NCBI GenBank assembly: GCA_946405675.1
Contig: CAMJIC010000129.1
Coordinates: forward strand, 1-7,230
Direction: 5' to 3'
DNA length: 7,230 bases
Source: an uncultured Clostridia bacterium
GTDB lineage: Bacteria > Bacillota > Clostridia > Lachnospirales > Lachnospiraceae
Shown here in pieces: positions 6,492 through 7,230 of this stretch; the first letter of the stretch is position 1; every line of letters starts with the position of its first letter. Below the pieces are notes generated by a model. It searched no databases. It was given only the letters and a program-made list of their open reading frames with translations, and was not told the origin of the DNA. Both the position numbers and the translations under genes were made by a program.

Positions 6492-7124
6492 TCAGGATTC
6501 CAGGCTCGAAAGGTGGAACTGGACACGGTTCAGAACCATATCAAGGGCAACGCGGTTCTTTCCGCCCTCCGGAATGATCACATCCGCATATTTTTTGGAC
6601 GGTTCCACGAATGCCTCATGCATGGGCTTAACGGTTCCAAGGTACTGCGTGATCACACTGTCCAGAGACCTTCCCCGTTCCTTCACATCCCGCAGGATCC
6701 TCCTCAGAATGCGTACATCCGCATCCGCATCCACAAACAGCTTGATATCCATCAGATCCCGCAATTCCTTCTCATGAAAGATCAGGATTCCCTCCACGAT
6801 GATCACCCTGGACGGCGTCACTGTCTTTGTCCGGTCCGTGCGGTCATAGATCGCATAATCATAGACCGGACAGTCAATCGCCGCGCCGCTCCTAAGCGCA
6901 GCAAGGTCACGGATCATCAGCTCCGTGTCAAATGCCGCCGGATGATCATAATTCAGCCTGACACGCTCCTCATAGGTCAGGTCATGCCGCGCCTTATAAT
7001 AGTCATCATGGTAAATGACTGTGACCTCATTCCCGAAACGTTCCTCGATCTTTTTTGTGATAGTGGTCTTTCCGCTCCCTGTCCCACCGGCAATCCCGAT
7101 GACGATGATATCCTTCTTGTCCAT
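6492..7124 (-). CDS. udk: Uridine kinase
   Basis: This 210-residue P-loop kinase phosphorylates uridine (and usually cytidine) to the monophosphate in pyrimidine salvage. Walker A is GGTGSGKTT (13-21). The nucleoside-site motifs are YHDDYYK (38-44), NYDHPAAFD (58-66) and CPVYDYAIYDR (85-95). IIVEGILIF (108-116) is the Walker B-like strand, and the arginine-rich lid is RILRRILRDVKERGR (138-152). EPSKKYADVIIPEGG (about 174-188) is typical of the family C-terminal part. Length is normal and no key residue is missing. Phosphoribulokinase shares the fold, but these motifs and the length fit uridine kinase. The start follows AAGGGAG (7132-7138) by 7 bases. The gene is separated from araD by 316 bases and a promoter, so it is probably a separate transcription unit, though no terminator is evident after it. 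Confidence 0.96.
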   Translation of the reverse strand: MDKKDIIVIGIAGGTGSGKTTITKKIEERFGNEVTVIYHDDYYKARHDLTYEERVRLNYDHPAAFDTELMIRDLAALRSGAAIDCPVYDYAIYDRTDRTKTVTPSRVIIVEGILIFHEKELRDLMDIKLFVDADADVRILRRILRDVKERGRSLDSVITQYLGTVKPMHEAFVEPSKKYADVIIPEGGKNRVALDMVLNRVQFHLSSLES

Positions 7125-7162
7125 GCACCTGCTCCCTTATCTGCTCATTCTGTACGGCCAGA

Positions 7163-7183
7163 TGTAACTGTCAGTTTGTTACA
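7163..7183. promoter_or_regulatory. Inverted repeat upstream of udk (possible operator)
   Basis: TGTAAC and GTTACA form a perfect 6-base inverted repeat around 9 bases. Nested inside and offset is AACTG-T-CAGTT (7166-7176), a perfect 11-base odd palindrome. The site lies about 40-60 bases before the udk ATG, where a promoter or operator would be. A weak promoter-like pair (CTGACA, 16 bases, CAGAAT) overlaps it on the coding strand. Just upstream, CCTGGCCAGG (7192-7201) is a perfect 10-base palindrome. Function is not known. Confidence 0.3.
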
Positions 7184-7230
7184 AGTCACACCCTGGCCAG
7201 GTCACAGTTCACTGCCCGGCCGGTCAGGCT

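Noticed and set aside
6329..6526. Minus-strand 65-codon frame as a protein gene
   Set aside because: It starts inside the udk 3' end out of frame, lacks a ribosome site and overlaps the araD promoter. It is more likely relic or non-coding sequence, so I describe it under the intergenic region.

Overview
All seven genes in this window lie on the minus strand, so it reads from right to left. Base composition is moderately GC-rich. The gene set (udk, ruvA-ruvB-zapA-U32 protein, and a clostridial-type sugar kinase beside araD) suggests a member of the Clostridia, most likely Lachnospiraceae. That placement is inferred from protein style and gene order; there is no rRNA here to confirm it.

Layout in the direction of transcription: (1) 7230-7125 is the region upstream of udk, cut by the window edge, with one inverted repeat. 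(2) 7124-6492 is udk, uridine kinase. (3) 6491-6176 is a 316-base gap. Its udk-proximal part looks like compact, possibly structured or relic sequence. It also holds a good sigma-A promoter (TTGAAT, 17 bases, TACAAT) and a leader of about 170 nt. (4) 6175-5483 is araD, L-ribulose-5-phosphate 4-epimerase. (5) 5461-3863 is an FGGY kinase, probably the matching ribulokinase. (6) 3842-3225 and 3150-2140 are ruvA and ruvB, the Holliday-junction branch-migration motor. (7) 2130-1675 is zapA, a cell-division factor. (8) 1678 to beyond base 1 is a U32 family protein, intact as far as visible but cut by the window edge.

The genes form two functional groups. AraD and the kinase are two consecutive steps of pentose use: ribulose to ribulose-5-phosphate to xylulose-5-phosphate. 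RuvA, RuvB, ZapA and the U32 protein form a housekeeping block whose genes are closely packed (ruvB-zapA gap 9 bases, zapA-U32 overlap of 4 bases). Only 20 bases and no visible terminator separate the kinase from ruvA, so sugar-gene transcription probably runs into the recombination and division genes.

I found no undescribed multi-gene system. The most notable items are a 36-bp in-frame tandem repeat and a long insert in the U32 protein, the sugar-to-ruvAB read-through layout, and the unexplained sequence after udk.
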